DNA of 64,000 nt from Inia geoffrensis. Lineage: Eukaryota; Chordata; Mammalia; Artiodactyla; Iniidae. Shown here piece after piece: positions 11,411 to 23,384 of the stretch. The stretch lies in the NCBI GenBank assembly GCA_036417435.1, contig CM070907.1:61922001-61986000 (forward strand), written 5' to 3'. The notes under the pieces are model-generated. The model was not told the DNA's origin. It ran no database searches and saw only the letters and a list, made by a program, of their open reading frames with translations. A program made the translations under genes and the position numbers. How positions within the stretch are numbered: position 1 is the stretch's first letter; every line of letters starts with the position of its first letter.

Positions 11411-12929
11411 CTTACTTGGTGGCTCATATAAGATCCCTAGTGCTTAATTAACTCAAACATGCTCTTATTTTGAAATTAAAATGTATTCAAAGTTCTACAT
11501 ATGCTTTCAAAACACTCATTGCATTTAATATCTGGTCAATATCTATCCCTATACCTGGGAGAAATTTACACTAACTAATGTAATAATACTTTATCTTAGT
11601 AAATATTTATGAGCTGTAATATTAGGCAATCACATCAAGTGCTTGCAGAAGTACAATATGTTTATTCTGGACATTATTTGGAGCATCCTGAATATACTGT
11701 CTCATATACAAGACAACCCTCAAAAGCCCTTCCATTAGAAGTCCAATAATTGAGACACACAAATATTTGTATGCTCTTCTTCTCCACTATGGACACACAC
11801 ATGCACACAGAAGGAAGAAGAAAGGAAAAACAACTCCAAATGACACAATCAATTCTCTCTTCAGAACATCCCACTACAACACTCTCTACTCCACACTAGT
11901 GCAGGTTTGTAGAGAAGGCTCTGAGCCCCTGTTAGTGAGCACGAAGTCTCAGTGTGAGGTAATCCCATTATACTCATTGCAATTACAGGCCTGTGTCCTG
12001 AGCCTCCTGCTGACAGAAGGCTACCTCATCTCATTCCTAATTAAGAGCACAAAATTTGTCCCCAGCCACCTTATTACACACAGTGTGCTTGGGTCTTTCA
12101 GGCAACACCCTCACATTCTGGAAGAATCAACTGCCTCTTTGAAGTCCGAGGTAACCACCCAGAGTTAAAGATGTCAATTGAAACCTTCTTCCTACAGTCA
12201 GCAGATGAAGCCCATTTCCCTAGAACAACAATGGGAATATAAGAAAAAGAAACCGTGGTTACAATAAAAGATCATTAGAGAGATCATGTTCGGATTAAAA
12301 ACAAACACACCAAATAAACAAAAATCTGACCAAGAGTCAAGGATCATACAAACCTACTTATTAAAGTATATGCTTACTTAAAAAATTGGAATAGTGAAAC
12401 AACATAAAAGCAGCCAGATTTGTTTCCCTTTGACCATAATACAGCTGAAAGCACAGGGAATGTGGACGGATCAGAATGCAAGTCTCTCCTGCAGCAGCAC
12501 CTTGCATCAGAGACCCCATCTCCTTAGATAACCAGCCCTGTGACTGGGGACACATTTCTTCTCTGCAATCCTAACTGACTTCATTTAACAACCATCACAA
12601 GAAAGGAATTTGAGTTAAGAAATTCCCAAGGTCAGTTTCCTGCATTAACATTCACTGAGGGCCCCAGGTTTCTCTGATACACTCTGACCCTGGTAGGCAA
12701 CAGCTGGTGCACTTTATTTCCCCTAATACCCTCCAGCATTATCAAATGCCTCAGGCAAAGAAATACTAGCCCAGCAAAATCTCAACATGCAAAAATGTAT
12801 CATAAGGGTACTTCTAATCAATGAGGCCCTGACAAATTCATTCACAACCTCTGACAATTTCATTCACAACCTCTATTTCACTGCTGCAGTACAGGTCCTG
12901 CTTAGCCCCTTATCATTTTTATGGACGTG
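11411..12929. other. Unassigned non-coding DNA
   Basis: About 1.5 kb with no repeat I can name. It contains a 134-codon open frame (11767-12168, plus) beginning at a TTG, with an unremarkable composition and no domain, treated as chance. A short tandem repeat of a 'gacaa(a/t)ttcattcacaacct' unit lies near 12830-12871. Confidence 0.45.
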
Positions 12930-13083
12930 ATCCTCAGAATAGGGTCTTGTTAAGAATGCAAATTCTTGTTCCTCATTCCAGACCTACTGAATCCAAAACT
13001 CTGAGAATAGAGCTCAGTAATCTGTGGTTTAACAAGACCTCCAGGTGATTCTGATGCATGCTGAAGTTTGAGAATACTGCAAC
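12930..13083 (+). mobile_element. MER5-type non-autonomous hAT DNA transposon
   Basis: 'cttgttaagaatgcaaattc' (12947-12966), 'cagacctactgaatccaaaa', 'taacaagacctccaggtgat' (13030-13049) and 'tgaagtttgagaatact' are in the order of MER5A. It is a non-coding Charlie-group derivative with no transposase. The left terminus is degraded. Confidence 0.87.
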
Positions 13084-13104
13084 AGTCACCTGAAGTGTCA
13101 CCTT

Positions 13105-13825
13105 GCCTCTACTTTCGCTCACCTCTAATATAGTCTTCATACTGCCACTAGATCAGTTTTCCTGAAGTCTGAATCTGATTCCTTCCCTCTCTCTCCATCC
13201 CTCCTCTCCCTCCGTTCCCCACTACAGCTCCCACCACCACCACCCTGCCCCCCTCCTATCATCCTCATTTCTTAAAACCCTTCGGTGACACTGGTGATCC
13301 ATCCCTTATCAAATAAAATACAAACTTCTTAGCAAGCCAAGCCATCTGGCCCCATTCGACCTTCCCAAAGTCTTCTTCCCACTCACCCATGTGCACTCTA
13401 AGCTCAGGCCACGATGAACCTCCTGCTGTTCCATGAAAAGGCTATGCTCTTTGAGGAATCTGTGCTTTGCTCAAGCTGTTTTCTCTGCTCAGAATGACTT
13501 CCCTCACCCCATCTGCTTGGCAAAATCCTTCTCATCCTGTTAGACCCTTCCTAAGCATCATTCCCCTCTCTGAGGTCTCTTCATTCATCTCCACTTCTCC
13601 CTTTATGCCTCCAAATCAAGTTGATTCTACAGTATTTCTCTTATTGCACAATTTGATGAATAAATTTCTGCTGTCATGCTATATGGTGGTCTATTTACAT
13701 AACTCCCTCACCTGCCTGAACTCTTCAGAGAACTTGGGGAGGATACTTTGGTAGTTTATTTCTATTTTATTTTTATATCCTTAACTGAGAATATATTAGG
13801 CATTTATTAAGAATTCCAATTACTA
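13105..13825 (+). repeat. L2 LINE, long 3' portion
   Basis: Runs through the L2 3' region in sense: 'aaacttcttagcaagccaag' and 'ccatctggccccattcgacc' (13345-13370), the 'tctgctcagaatgacttccc' block, and 'cctcacctgcctgaactctt' near the end. A 95-codon open frame inside lacks reverse-transcriptase motifs. Confidence 0.85.
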
Positions 13826-13839
13826 TCTGAGTGAATAAA

Positions 13840-14032
13840 TTGACTTTTGAACATCTACTATCGACAGCACTGCTATGCTAGTGAGTTGCCACTTTTAACT
13901 CTATTTTACAGATGGATAAACTGAGCCTCAGAGAATTTAAATAACTTTGCCAGCTAGTAGTAAAAGGCAAAGCTGATTCAAGTGCAGGTCTTTCAGACCC
14001 TAAAGCTGTTGCTTCCTTAACCAAACCACAGT
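13840..14032 (+). repeat. MIR SINE
   Basis: 'attttacagatggataaact' near 13903 is followed by 'gagcctcagagaatttaaat' and 'ctttgccagctagtag'. Confidence 0.87.
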
Positions 14033-15064
14033 GTTTTCCCAGATAAACTAAAGATGGAGTGACGATGCACAGCCATATCTTCCTTGCCATGTTTTCACAT
14101 TGTCCTTACATATAGTTTCCATTATATGAAATAAAGCCTTAGGTTATGACTGAGCTGATTTATGAAGACCAAAAATGGATATGTAAAGCCAAATATTTCT
14201 GGGCTTCAATTTCTTCATCTGCAAAAAGGCTTGTTATATATTACTAATATTATTATTAGCATTATAATAACTTCTAGGCATAATAATCTGATTGTGAACT
14301 GGCTTCTTCATGTCTGATTATGCTGTTTCAGTAACTTAGCTCAATTCTGGGCACATTCATGATGCTCTTTAAAATTTATTTAGTTGACTGCTAATGCAAT
14401 TGTGTCAATTCTCATTAAAAATGTTTTGACTGAATAAGGGTATGAAGTTGACAAGAAAGTCTCTCTCCCCAATGAATATTTAATCCTGGTTTAGATCTGC
14501 CAATCAAAATTCACAAAGACAGTTGGAAACTGACTTTTTATCTTTACAACTAGTCACACATATTCTATTTTCCCTATTTTATCCTTGGTTGGTGCAGCTA
14601 AACCATCGCAACAGTTATTATCACTGTCATAGTTGTTTTACTTCAGACTCTCAAGTTAATAAATGCTAAGGAAGATTTTAATTAGCTGAAACCTAAATTG
14701 TTATTATTAATTTACTAGTTACATTACAATACCTTGTAAAACATTTATGCTGCAGTAAACGGAGCACCCATTTTCCAATGATCACGTGGCATAGCTAATT
14801 TACCACACAGCTAAATATTTAATTGCTAATCTTAGTAAAGCTAAAGGTACTCAGCTAAATTACATTACTTGTAACAAAATGCTTAATATCATTACTTCAA
14901 ATGTTGTAAAATCTTATCAATGAAATAATGGAAGTTCAGACGTTTCTGAAGTATTTCTGAAACATTCTTAGAATAGCCTTGACAGGTAAATGGAACTATT
15001 GTAAATTAATCAGTAGATTTTTAGGAAGGTCAAATAGGGAAAGTCTGAAATTTTTTACATTTAG
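14033..15064. other. Unassigned AT-rich non-coding DNA
   Basis: No repeat family or reading frame of note. 14650-14900 is particularly rich in short A/T runs and 'agctaa' motifs. Confidence 0.45.
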
Positions 15065-15238
15065 ACTATCAGGATGGGTAGAGAGTTTCTGTTTGGGATG
15101 ATAGAAGTTCTGGAAATGGATAGTGGTGATAGTTGCACAACATTGTAAAGGTACTTAATGGCACAAATTGTAACCTTAAAAGTGGTTAAAGTGGTAAATT
15201 TCATGTTATGTATATTTTGTCACAACAAATAGACTATC
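15065..15238 (+). mobile_element. LINE-1 3' UTR fragment (old L1M type)
   Basis: 'ggatgggtagagagtttctg', 'tttgggatgatagaagttct', 'ggtgatagttgcacaacatt' and 'aaagtggtaaatttcatgtt' match the 3' UTR of L1MA/L1MB-like elements. Only the tail is present and no ORF2 sequence is left. Confidence 0.87.
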
Positions 15239-15239
15239 A

Positions 15240-15395
15240 AAAATAGACTACACTCAAGTTGGAGTATTGTCTTCCGCATCCACTACACAATGTATTCCAT
15301 GAGTACTGAATAGGCTGTATTCACCATCACACCCCAGCTTCCTGGCATATTGCAAGGCACATATCAGATGAATAAATTTATGGATTGTTAAAAAT
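15240..15395 (+). repeat. L2-like 3' end
   Basis: 'cctggcatattgcaaggcac' followed by 'agatgaataaatttatgg' suggests an L2 3' end abutting the L1 tail. It is diverged. Confidence 0.5.
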
Positions 15396-16149
15396 TTTTT
15401 CTGCCAAATACTCAAAGTTAATGTTCAGTTTCTTTAAAGAAAATAGTTCTATTTCAGAAAGACATGCGATTGCTCAATCAGCGATAAAATTGTATAAATT
15501 AGAAATAGGTAGGATACGGAAAAAGAGGCAACACATATTCTAGAACATAAAATGTTAATTAGAAATAAAAAGTAAGCTGTCTCCAGTATTTGAATGTTCT
15601 CATATCTGTTGAACAGCTCCTAAGAGCACAGAAACACATGGAAGTATCTATATCACTGAGCAACAAATAGTGATGACAGATATTGATTCCTTTCCAAAAG
15701 CAGAGCTGGTGCTTTGGGAAGACAGAAGTTCATTATACTAATTAGAGGCCTTTGCCCTACATCCTCAGAGGATGTTCTCTTGGGTAGATATCAAGGCAGA
15801 CACTCTTGGGTAGATGTTTTTCAAATTAATGACTCAACAACCAAATGGCAGTAATCCTAGCATCTCTGGTGAGATCAACTGCTTACATTAGGGCTGCAGA
15901 TAAGAGTCACCTTCCAAAAGCTCAGTAAAGCTCAAGGTTGTTGTACTGGGGCAGTGCTTTGCTTGCCCATCTGTGCTGATGTTGTGGAGCACATGATTAT
16001 GAAGCAGTTCAAAGTGGCTGTACTGCAAGTCAAAATCAGAGTGTGAACATGGGATGGAAGAACTGGCTACTCATTTGGAAGGTTCCACAGAACTGCACTC
16101 AACCCAAAATTTCTTAAAAAAAAAAAAAAAGACCTCTCTCATAGTATGT
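15396..16149. other. Unassigned non-coding DNA with an A run
   Basis: A poly-A run at about 16106-16120 could be a retroposon tail, but the upstream sequence matches no family I know. Confidence 0.4.
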
Positions 16150-16340
16150 ATTTAAAAGCACCTAATTGCCTTTACATCACAAATATTTCCTCAGTCCCCA
16201 TAACAACCCTATGAGAGAGGTCTTATTACTCTCACTTTATAGATGAGAAAACAGAAGCACAGAAAGTTTAAATAACTTGCTCAAAGTCCCGTAGCTAGTA
16301 GCAATGCTGGGACTTGAACCCAGGAAGTCTGGGTCCAGAA
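16150..16340 (+). repeat. MIR SINE
   Basis: Well preserved core: 'tttatagatgagaaaacaga' from 16236, 'taacttgctcaaagtcccgt' and 'cttgaacccaggaagtctgg'. Confidence 0.9.
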
Positions 16341-16714
16341 ATTGTGTTCTTAAATACTCCACTCTTCTGTCCCAATATATCTTAAGGTAAGTATTAAAAA
16401 TAAGAAGAGTTTCTTTAAGATTTTATTTTTCCCTAGGACACTATGCCTGTCCACATGTGCTACCTAAGAGCATAATCAGACCAGGTGTGTTTTATTCTAA
16501 TCTTGGAAAACAGGGCTCCGTGAATGAGATATATGCCAGTTGGTTTACAATCAGGCACAGACAGATTTACAATCTAGGCACATTCTAGATCCCACAGCTC
16601 TAGAACGCTATGATTCAGCAAAAAACACCGAGGGTTTGGCAAGGCAGAAGAAATAAATGTGTTATTTATACTGCTAAAGCAGACCTAAGAGTTTGCTTTA
16701 ATTGTATATATTTC

Positions 16715-16845
16715 ATTTTTCCTAACCTACCCCTGAACTTCCTCAGCATAGAGACCATGGCTTGATCATTTCTGCATCCTTCATAAATACCAGCATAGTA
16801 TCAGTAGTAGTAAGGTGCAAGTAAGTCTTTGTTCAATACCAAGAG
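16715..16845 (+). repeat. L2 LINE 3' end
   Basis: 'agcatagagaccatggcttg' and 'ctgcatccttcataaatacc' then 'agcatagtatcagtagtag' are consistent with the L2 terminal region. Diverged. Confidence 0.55.
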
Positions 16846-17924
16846 ACAAATAAGCATTGTGAATTGTTAATTGCCTTAAAAGGCCACAGATAACTCATTT
16901 ACTTGAATTTTACTCTTCTGGGGCCAACCTGGGGTCAATCTGGAGACATGAAAAAATATGACTTTGAATCTGTTGCAGACAACCAGACAGGTGATTTTTA
17001 GGAAACCAGGAGAGAAAAAGCATAAATTAATCTGAAATGTATTTAAATTTGTTTTCTAAAAGGCATAGTGTAGTTCATAACTGCCAACAAGCACCGTTTC
17101 ATTATGCTACATTTCATCCTGCTTTTCTCAAAATACTGGAGAAATGATGGATACTAAAAGAAATTCCTACTTGTGTATCACATACGCCATTTCCATAGAG
17201 CTCTTGCAAATTCTAGAGATATGCAAGGGGAAAAATACAACTTTAATAAAATAATGGATCATATTTGAATTAAACATGATATTCAAAATGTTACACTTGG
17301 GGAGTTAACAGAATGCTGTATGCTGAGAGAGCAAGAGGCAAAAATGTCTTATAACATCCCATACCCTCCATAAATTAAATCTGAGGACATTAAAAATGGT
17401 GATAATAATGAAAAGGGTTACTTATGGAATGAAAATGGAAAACGGAAACAGATTAGTGAAGATATTTTCCTCTAAAAATCTCAAAATTGTGCATCCTAGA
17501 GCTGAGGTAATAAAGGTGGTTATTTCTAAGAAATAGATCCAAAGTGTCTCCATTCAATTCACAGCAGGAACATCTAAAGTAGCAATTAATGCAACCACTG
17601 GTGTGGAATTGTTTTCCAAATGCCTCCCTGTTGGATGACTTTTTTTTTTTTTAATGGAAGCAGGGATCATAAGCCAAGATGAATTTGGATCAGTTATTTA
17701 TTGAAAATATCACCATAGGTTATTAATACCACCATCCAATATTACGAATACAACCGATAATACTTTTGGTGAAATGGAAGGAACCTATCGGCGGCTGTTT
17801 ATCTCGGACTACAAGGGTAATGCTTGAAACTCCTTGAGATTTGATCATGGGAAATAAACGTGAGGGCACTCATGTCAGTGGTGTGTGGAGTCACTAGGTC
17901 TCCTGTCAGAAGAAGGGATAGACT
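16846..17924. other. Unassigned non-coding DNA
   Basis: No gene or clear repeat. A T run lies at 17641-17652. Confidence 0.45.
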
Positions 17925-18055
17925 GGCATTCAGAAGATCTGAGTTCAAATCTCAAAAGTTTGGCTGCCAACGATTTACACTGGGCAAGAAAATTCCCAAA
18001 CCTCATGTTGCCTAGAGACTCAGTTTGCTCATCAGAAAGACATGGGAAATAATGC
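17925..18055 (-). repeat. MIR fragment
   Basis: 'gagttcaaatctcaaaagtt' followed by 'gactcagtttgctcatcaga' looks like a truncated reverse MIR. It sits directly before a second reverse MIR. Confidence 0.6.
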
Positions 18056-18318
18056 AGCACCGTGCTTAAGAATGCAGACTCAGATCCAGGGTGCTTGGGT
18101 TCATATCCTGGTTGCAGAACATGCTAATTTTGTGTCTCTGGGCACATTAATAGACCTTTCTGTGCCTCATCTGTAAAAATATGGATATAATAGTACTTAA
18201 CCCATAGGATCATTGTGGGGGTTAGGTGAGTTAGGACACGTAAAATTTTAGAATAGTGACTTGCCCATAGTAAGGACTCATTAAGTGGTCATTAATGTTA
18301 CAGTTATCATTTATGAAA
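18056..18318 (-). repeat. MIR SINE, near full length
   Basis: 'ccgtgcttaagaatgcagac', 'tgtgcctcatctgtaaaaat' (18159-18178) and 'gcccatagtaaggactcatt' give the full reverse MIR layout. Confidence 0.88.
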
Positions 18319-18812
18319 GGAAGGTTCATTCAGGTTATGAAATTCAGTGTAACACTGCATGAAGCTCTTCCTCTCCCCTTTTCCCCCAAGACCTCAAATC
18401 AAGCTATAAAGGTGATGTGATGCAGTCACCAGCTGGGAAATGAGCACCTTGAGTCATTCCATACATATCACTTCACTTCAAATGAGAAGTAATATGCCTT
18501 GATTGACATTCACCAAACAGAGAATGTGCTTTTTATAAGGATGACCTAGTATTCATGTACTAAAAAGCAAATGAAAACCTAGAATTTCCTCATAGTCAGC
18601 ATACTGACAATTTTTACTTAAAATGTTCTCAGTAATTCTTTCCCCCTCTAATTAGTAGCAGAGATATAGTCTCCTCACTCTATAAAACCAGGATGGGAGG
18701 GCAAGTCCATTCTGAAACCCAAGGGAGTAGTAGAGTAAAAGGAATCATTAACGAAGAAGTTATCAAAAACTGCTTTGCATCCTTTCTGGAACTATGCGGA
18801 GTATTAAAATGA
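18319..18812. other. Unassigned non-coding DNA
   Basis: Nothing recognised. Confidence 0.4.
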
Positions 18813-18931
18813 ATGGAAGGAAGGAAAGGAGAGAGAGGGAGGGAAGGAGGGAGGAGAGAAGGGAAGGAGGAACGAAGGAAGAAAGGAAGGAAGCAGGGAA
18901 GGAAGCAAGGGAGGGAGGAGGGAGGGAAGGA
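18813..18931 (+). repeat. Polypurine (GGAA/GGGA)n tract
   Basis: About 115 bases that are almost purely G and A on the plus strand, made of gaag, ggaa and gagg units. Only a few pyrimidines interrupt it (a T near 18815, a C near 18872, and Cs near 18893 and 18906). Open frames on both strands here are low-complexity artefacts. Confidence 0.93.
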
Positions 18932-18934
18932 AAC

Positions 18935-19125
18935 ATCAAGTGTTTCACAATGGACCAGACACTTTACATGCAGTTTTTAATTGAATCAGAAAACAATGCA
19001 AGGATGGTTATCACTATTTTTAACATATGAGAACACTAATAATTAAAAAGATGCATTCATTTGCTCAAGGTCGCCCAACCAGTGAGGTGTTGAGTCAAAC
19101 TCAAACTTGAGTCTGTAGTCTTTCA
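18935..19125 (+). repeat. MIR SINE
   Basis: 'tggaccagacactttacatg', 'tttgctcaaggtcgcccaac' (19051-19070) and 'gagtcaaactcaaacttgag' are in MIR order. Confidence 0.75.
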
Positions 19126-20030
19126 CTGCATCCTATTGTTCGTGGATGTGCCAACAAGAGGATTCACAAAATGTATGAAGGAAAGGGGTCAATAAAGATG
19201 ACAAAGACCCTATCCAAAGAGCTTAGAAAACAATGAAAATAAGTCCTAGGTCAGGATGGTGTTCAGAGAAGAAGAAATATATTTTTCTTATTCTCTTATA
19301 CCTTCCCGAGTACAACCCCCTCCAAATCTCCCACCTCCAACACAATTTTTCCTCTCCCACAGTACATCAGTTTCCACCCTTCCTGTGCCAGGGATTCACC
19401 AAAACTTCTCATGTGAAATAACATAGTTTGATAGCGCTACAGTCATGAACACCATGGACACTGACTTCCTAACCTGGACAGTGTCCCTTTCATCATACCT
19501 TGCTATAAACTCTGGTGAAAAGTCAGAAGCCCTCCTCATAGTAGAAACGTTCCCCCATATTGAGGAATTGTGGAGTTCATGGCATGAAAAGCCAACCAAT
19601 TCTGTTTATAAGTCAGAGTAACCTAGAGCAACAAGGAGGTGTGGAAAGGAAGGATAGTATTTGATGAGTTTTACTTTATTTTCATATTTTATCAAATTTT
19701 CTGGTTGAACAGTAAGCAAATCTGATAAAATATGTTGCTTTCTTGGTTAGACCACAGAATATGAAGACAAGCACAGTGATCCTCTAAAAGCAGCTCATTG
19801 ATTCCCTTTACCTTCTACATCGTCACCTTTTTCCTACTATATTACTAATTTTAATAACCCTTCCTAGAAGATATTGACACCGCAGAGGCTGTGCATTTAT
19901 TAGAATTTACATGCTTTGGATTGAAAAGGACACTCAACTGGTTACATATTTCTCCCTAGCAATGAGACCTTGACCCTGGGCACTAGAAAATCATTGAACA
20001 TCACCATGTAAGGCCATCATGGCATCATGG
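19126..20030. other. Unassigned non-coding DNA
   Basis: No repeat or gene assigned. Open frames of about 60 codons near 19233 and 19396 lack motifs. Confidence 0.45.
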
Positions 20031-20432
20031 TATATTAGTCTGCTCAGGCTGCCATAACAAAATACCATAGACTGGGTGGCTTAAACAACAGAACTATACT
20101 TCCTCCCAATTCTGGAGGATGGGACACTCAAGATCGACATCTGGCAGGGTTTGATTTCTGGTAAGAGCTCTTTCTGGCTTGCGGATGGCCAACTTCTTGC
20201 TATGTCCTCACATGGCAGAGAGAGAGAGAGAGAGAGGGAGAGTGGGAGGGAGGGAGGGAGGGATCTCTTTCTTCTTCTAAGGCCACTAATCCTATTAGAT
20301 TAAGACCTCACTATTATAATCTAATTTAACCTTAATTATCTCCTAAAAGCTTTTTCTCCACATCTCCACAATCACACTGGGGGTTAGGGCTCTAAAATAT
20401 GAATGGGGAAGGCACAATTCAGTCCACAGCAA
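20031..20432 (-). mobile_element. Solo LTR of the MaLR group (MLT1-type)
   Basis: The order 'ggctgccataacaaaatacc', 'actgggtggcttaaacaaca', 'tgtcctcacatggcagagag', '(ga)n', 'ggccactaatcctattagat' and 'ggggttagggctctaaaata' is that of an MLT1-type LTR in reverse orientation. No internal retroviral coding sequence flanks it, so it is a solo LTR. The GA/GGGA expansion at 20216-20263 is a microsatellite that grew inside it. Subfamily not assigned. Confidence 0.87.
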
Positions 20433-20834
20433 ATGAGGTGAGGATTCTCTACATAACTAGAATTTTCAGATTAAGAAAGTACAAGAAATAAATATTTCAT
20501 GCTCAAACGTAAACCTGTAATCTTTTGGCATGTGGGACAAAGCAGCTGGAAAATCTTACAGTTTGACATACCATTGTTGGTGGTTGACGAGGACTCTGGT
20601 ATTCTGCTGGTTTCACTTCAGTGTTTGTGGCATGGAGAGTGGGAAAGGAAGGGGTGGGAGCCTTCAGCCCCAGTGCTATAAAATGCCTCATACTCCCTTT
20701 TCTTTACAAGGCAGTAAAGAAAGAAAAGTCCTGAGTGTCTCTTACTTGGCTCCCACCTTGAAATTAGGTAGATTCTCCATTATATTCTTATTGCTAATGG
20801 TTAAAGACATCCTAGGCCTCTTGTATACATTCAT
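20433..20834. other. Unassigned non-coding DNA
   Basis: Overlapping open frames (20499-20838) on both strands show no domain and no splice context. Confidence 0.45.
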
Positions 20835-20960
20835 TTGACATAAATTTTATTAGTTTTGCTTAGTGCTGGGCATTGTGCTAGGTCCTGGGAGTACAAAGAC
20901 GAATGAGATCAAATCCTTCCCTTTAAGGACTCCACAGTCTTATAGCAAATCAGGATTAGA
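20835..20960 (-). repeat. L2 LINE 3' end
   Basis: 'agtgctgggcattgtgctag', 'gtcctgggagtacaaagacg' and 'tttaaggactccacagtctt' are the L2 3' end read in reverse. Confidence 0.8.
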
Positions 20961-21110
20961 ATTCAAAGAAAGTTAGAGCTGGAAGGAGTCTGGTTGCAGA
21001 TGAAGAACTCAGGCCCTGAGAGATTAAGAGACTTTAGCCAAGGTGGCACAGATGGTTGGGACAGGGCCAGTTAACATACAGGTCTACTGACCCCTAATTC
21101 AGTCTTGTTC
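20961..21110 (+). repeat. MIR-like fragment
   Basis: 'gttagagctggaaggagtct' then 'gaactcaggccctgagagat' and 'ccaaggtggcacagatggtt' fit a MIR-related sequence. Family assignment is tentative. Confidence 0.55.
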
Positions 21111-21764
21111 CTGTGCAGCTCAGAGTCTTCCATCCAAGTCAATAATTTAACCAGGGTTTATTTAGAGCCTACTGTGTACTAGGTATCCTGAGTGGGACAG
21201 AATTTATAATGATTTAAAAATTTAATTAGCAATTTAATAATTTATTTGGGGAAATAAGACCACCTAAAATGAAATTATTAGTGAATACTACAAGGCATGA
21301 TTTAAAGTGAGATGGTTTCTCCATTAACTCCATAAACATAAATACATATGCAAATAAGATGTGTACATTATTTGATTATTAAATTTATATCTACAATGAT
21401 CATCATGGTTGAGCTACTATTGCTGGATGGAGAGTTTTCCTTACACCTCCATCCCTCATGTAATAAATACCACTGAATAATGCCAGGTAGAGGAAGACCA
21501 TTCTAAAGGTATATTGAGGGTAAAACAAATCAAAACAAACAAAAACAACTTGCAACTAAAATTCTGTAAACTGGACTGAAGGTAGACTATCTGGATATCT
21601 GGTTCCTGGAGGACCCCCAATAAGAAATCAGGTCTTGTGTCTAGCCACATAGTTACTCAACAGAGATAAAGCACAGGCAGATGACAAGATGGCTGTTGTG
21701 TTGGTCGATCCTTTCTCCACATCACTATCTCACCCGATCCAAGAACGGTTTAAAAAGCACAGGG
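21111..21764. other. Mostly unassigned AT-rich non-coding DNA
   Basis: 21155-21195 ('tttagagcctactgtgtact') may be a MIR 5' piece. The remainder is unassigned. Confidence 0.4.
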
Positions 21765-22012
21765 TCTGAGTGGTTAGGGTGACAGGCTCTGGATTCAACC
21801 AGACCTAGCCCTGAATGCTGGTTCCACTACTTATGATCTTGGGCAAAATCTGTAACATCTTACACCTCAGTTTCCTCATCTGTAAAATGGGGGCTAATAA
21901 CAAGATTATCTTAGATGGTTGTAGGGCGGATTAAATGAGATGATACATGCAAAGTGCATGTCATAGTGCTTGAGTAAACTGCTCAATAAATAGGCATTAC
22001 TATTATCAATAA
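21765..22012 (-). repeat. MIR SINE, near full length
   Basis: 'cctcagtttcctcatctgta' at 21866-21885 with 'aaatgggggc' following, 'gattaaatgagatgatacat' and 'ctcaataaataggcattact' are very well preserved. Confidence 0.92.
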
Positions 22013-22669
22013 CAATTTTACAGTGGTTTTGTGACCTGCTACCTTTCTCTCCAGCCCGCTTTCCCCCTCCTTCATTTTAGCCATTTCTCTGATCCTGTCC
22101 TTTCCTTCTGTCTCCCTCCCTGTCCTGCTAACGGCTGTCCTTGTGCTCTTCCAAGGTGGGCAGCTGCGCTGGGACCTCAGAACAGGTGCTACTGTCCATT
22201 TTGCTGCTTGATTCACGTGCCAGGTGACAGGGGAGAACTGCAGGGCTGCATTTAGCGTGGACAAACACCTGTCCTCTCTGTCACCACAGCTAGACAGACA
22301 CTGGTGCTGAGTCATGCTGCTGCTCACAACTGATGAGCTCTCAAAGACTCAGACGCTCTGAGAAAGAGACCTGAGAGGACAATCTGTCCATCCCTCTCTC
22401 CAGTTCAGGCTACTCTTCAACCTACCATGAGGCAAAAATAGACACAGGAAGATTCTATCATTCACCAAGGATTGGAGAATCTTCAACATCAGGACATTTC
22501 TTCTTATGCCTGTGCTCAATTACAGATTTTACATTTGAATTCACTTTTTACATTTATCTTTCATAGGGAAAAATAAACTTGATATCTAGGTCACTGTAAA
22601 CATATGTATACAGTATATTACATAATATGCAGTACTCTGTATGTGTGTATACATACAGAGTATTCCTTA
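22013..22669. other. Unassigned non-coding DNA with an inverted repeat
   Basis: 22030-22430 is less AT-rich than its surroundings and has a 114-codon minus open frame (21983-22327) that overlaps the MIR. No family is recognised. A perfect 12-bp inverted repeat sits at 22633-22662. Confidence 0.45.
22633..22662. repeat. Perfect inverted repeat, 12-bp arms
   Basis: Left arm 'tactctgtatgt' (22633-22644), 6-base spacer, right arm 'acatacagagta' (22651-22662). The arms are exact reverse complements. They lie in an alternating pyrimidine-purine context that also contains 'gtgtatac'. Confidence 0.9.
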
Positions 22670-22840
22670 TTGATTAAGAGCTTGAGCTCTATAGTCAGCC
22701 ACCCAGTCTAATCCCAGTCACCTACTGGTGATGTGTTTTTGTTCTAAAAATTAATAATGAGTAATGATCTCACTAGATCCTTGTATAAGCACAGTTCTCA
22801 GTTCATAGAAAGAATTCAACAGAAGTTAACTATCGTTGTT
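22670..22840 (-). repeat. MIR SINE, diverged
   Basis: 'tgattaagagcttgagctct' opens a reverse MIR. The middle is strongly degraded. Confidence 0.6.
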
Positions 22841-23384
22841 ATTTAGATGTATATACTTATATACGTTTAAGGTTTCTCTTAAAGGTTTCCTTTTGCAACC
22901 TAAATGGCTCCAGTTTGATTATGGCTTTTAAGCAATTTCTTCTATAACCTTCATTTTCATTTTCCCTCTATCTATTTACCTTCCTAAATCCAGAATAGCA
23001 TATGTAATGCTGTTTGAGTCTGATCAGCACAGGACAAAATGTATGATATATTTTAGGGTTGTCTATTATATTTTCCTATGCAAACTATTATTATGATTTG
23101 CAAAGAAATAAAAGTGATTTGAAAGCAAGTGTAACCTTTAAACATTTTATTTATATTAACTCATGTAATCCGCAAAATAAACCCATTCATTATTCATTCT
23201 TTCAGCTATGCCGTACTTCATTGATTCTAAAAATAAACTTTTTTTTTTCACATTTTAACATCTCTGAAATCAATGCAATCTTACAGTTGATGATATGTTA
23301 TAGTTCCATTGACAATCTTTATTTTTCTTTGTAACACATGAAAAAGTGGTGCATCTTACAACTGATGACAACCTAGAGTTGATG
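22841..23384. other. Unassigned AT-rich non-coding DNA
   Basis: A 91-codon open frame (23059-23334) has no motif. No repeat recognised. Confidence 0.4.

Noticed and set aside
11767..12168. 134-codon plus-strand open frame
   Set aside because: Starts at TTG, no motif, no supporting splice sites or conserved pattern. Expected by chance in a window this size.
18763..19030. Ser/Pro/Leu-rich and Arg/Glu/Gly-rich frames
   Set aside because: Translations of the polypurine tract.
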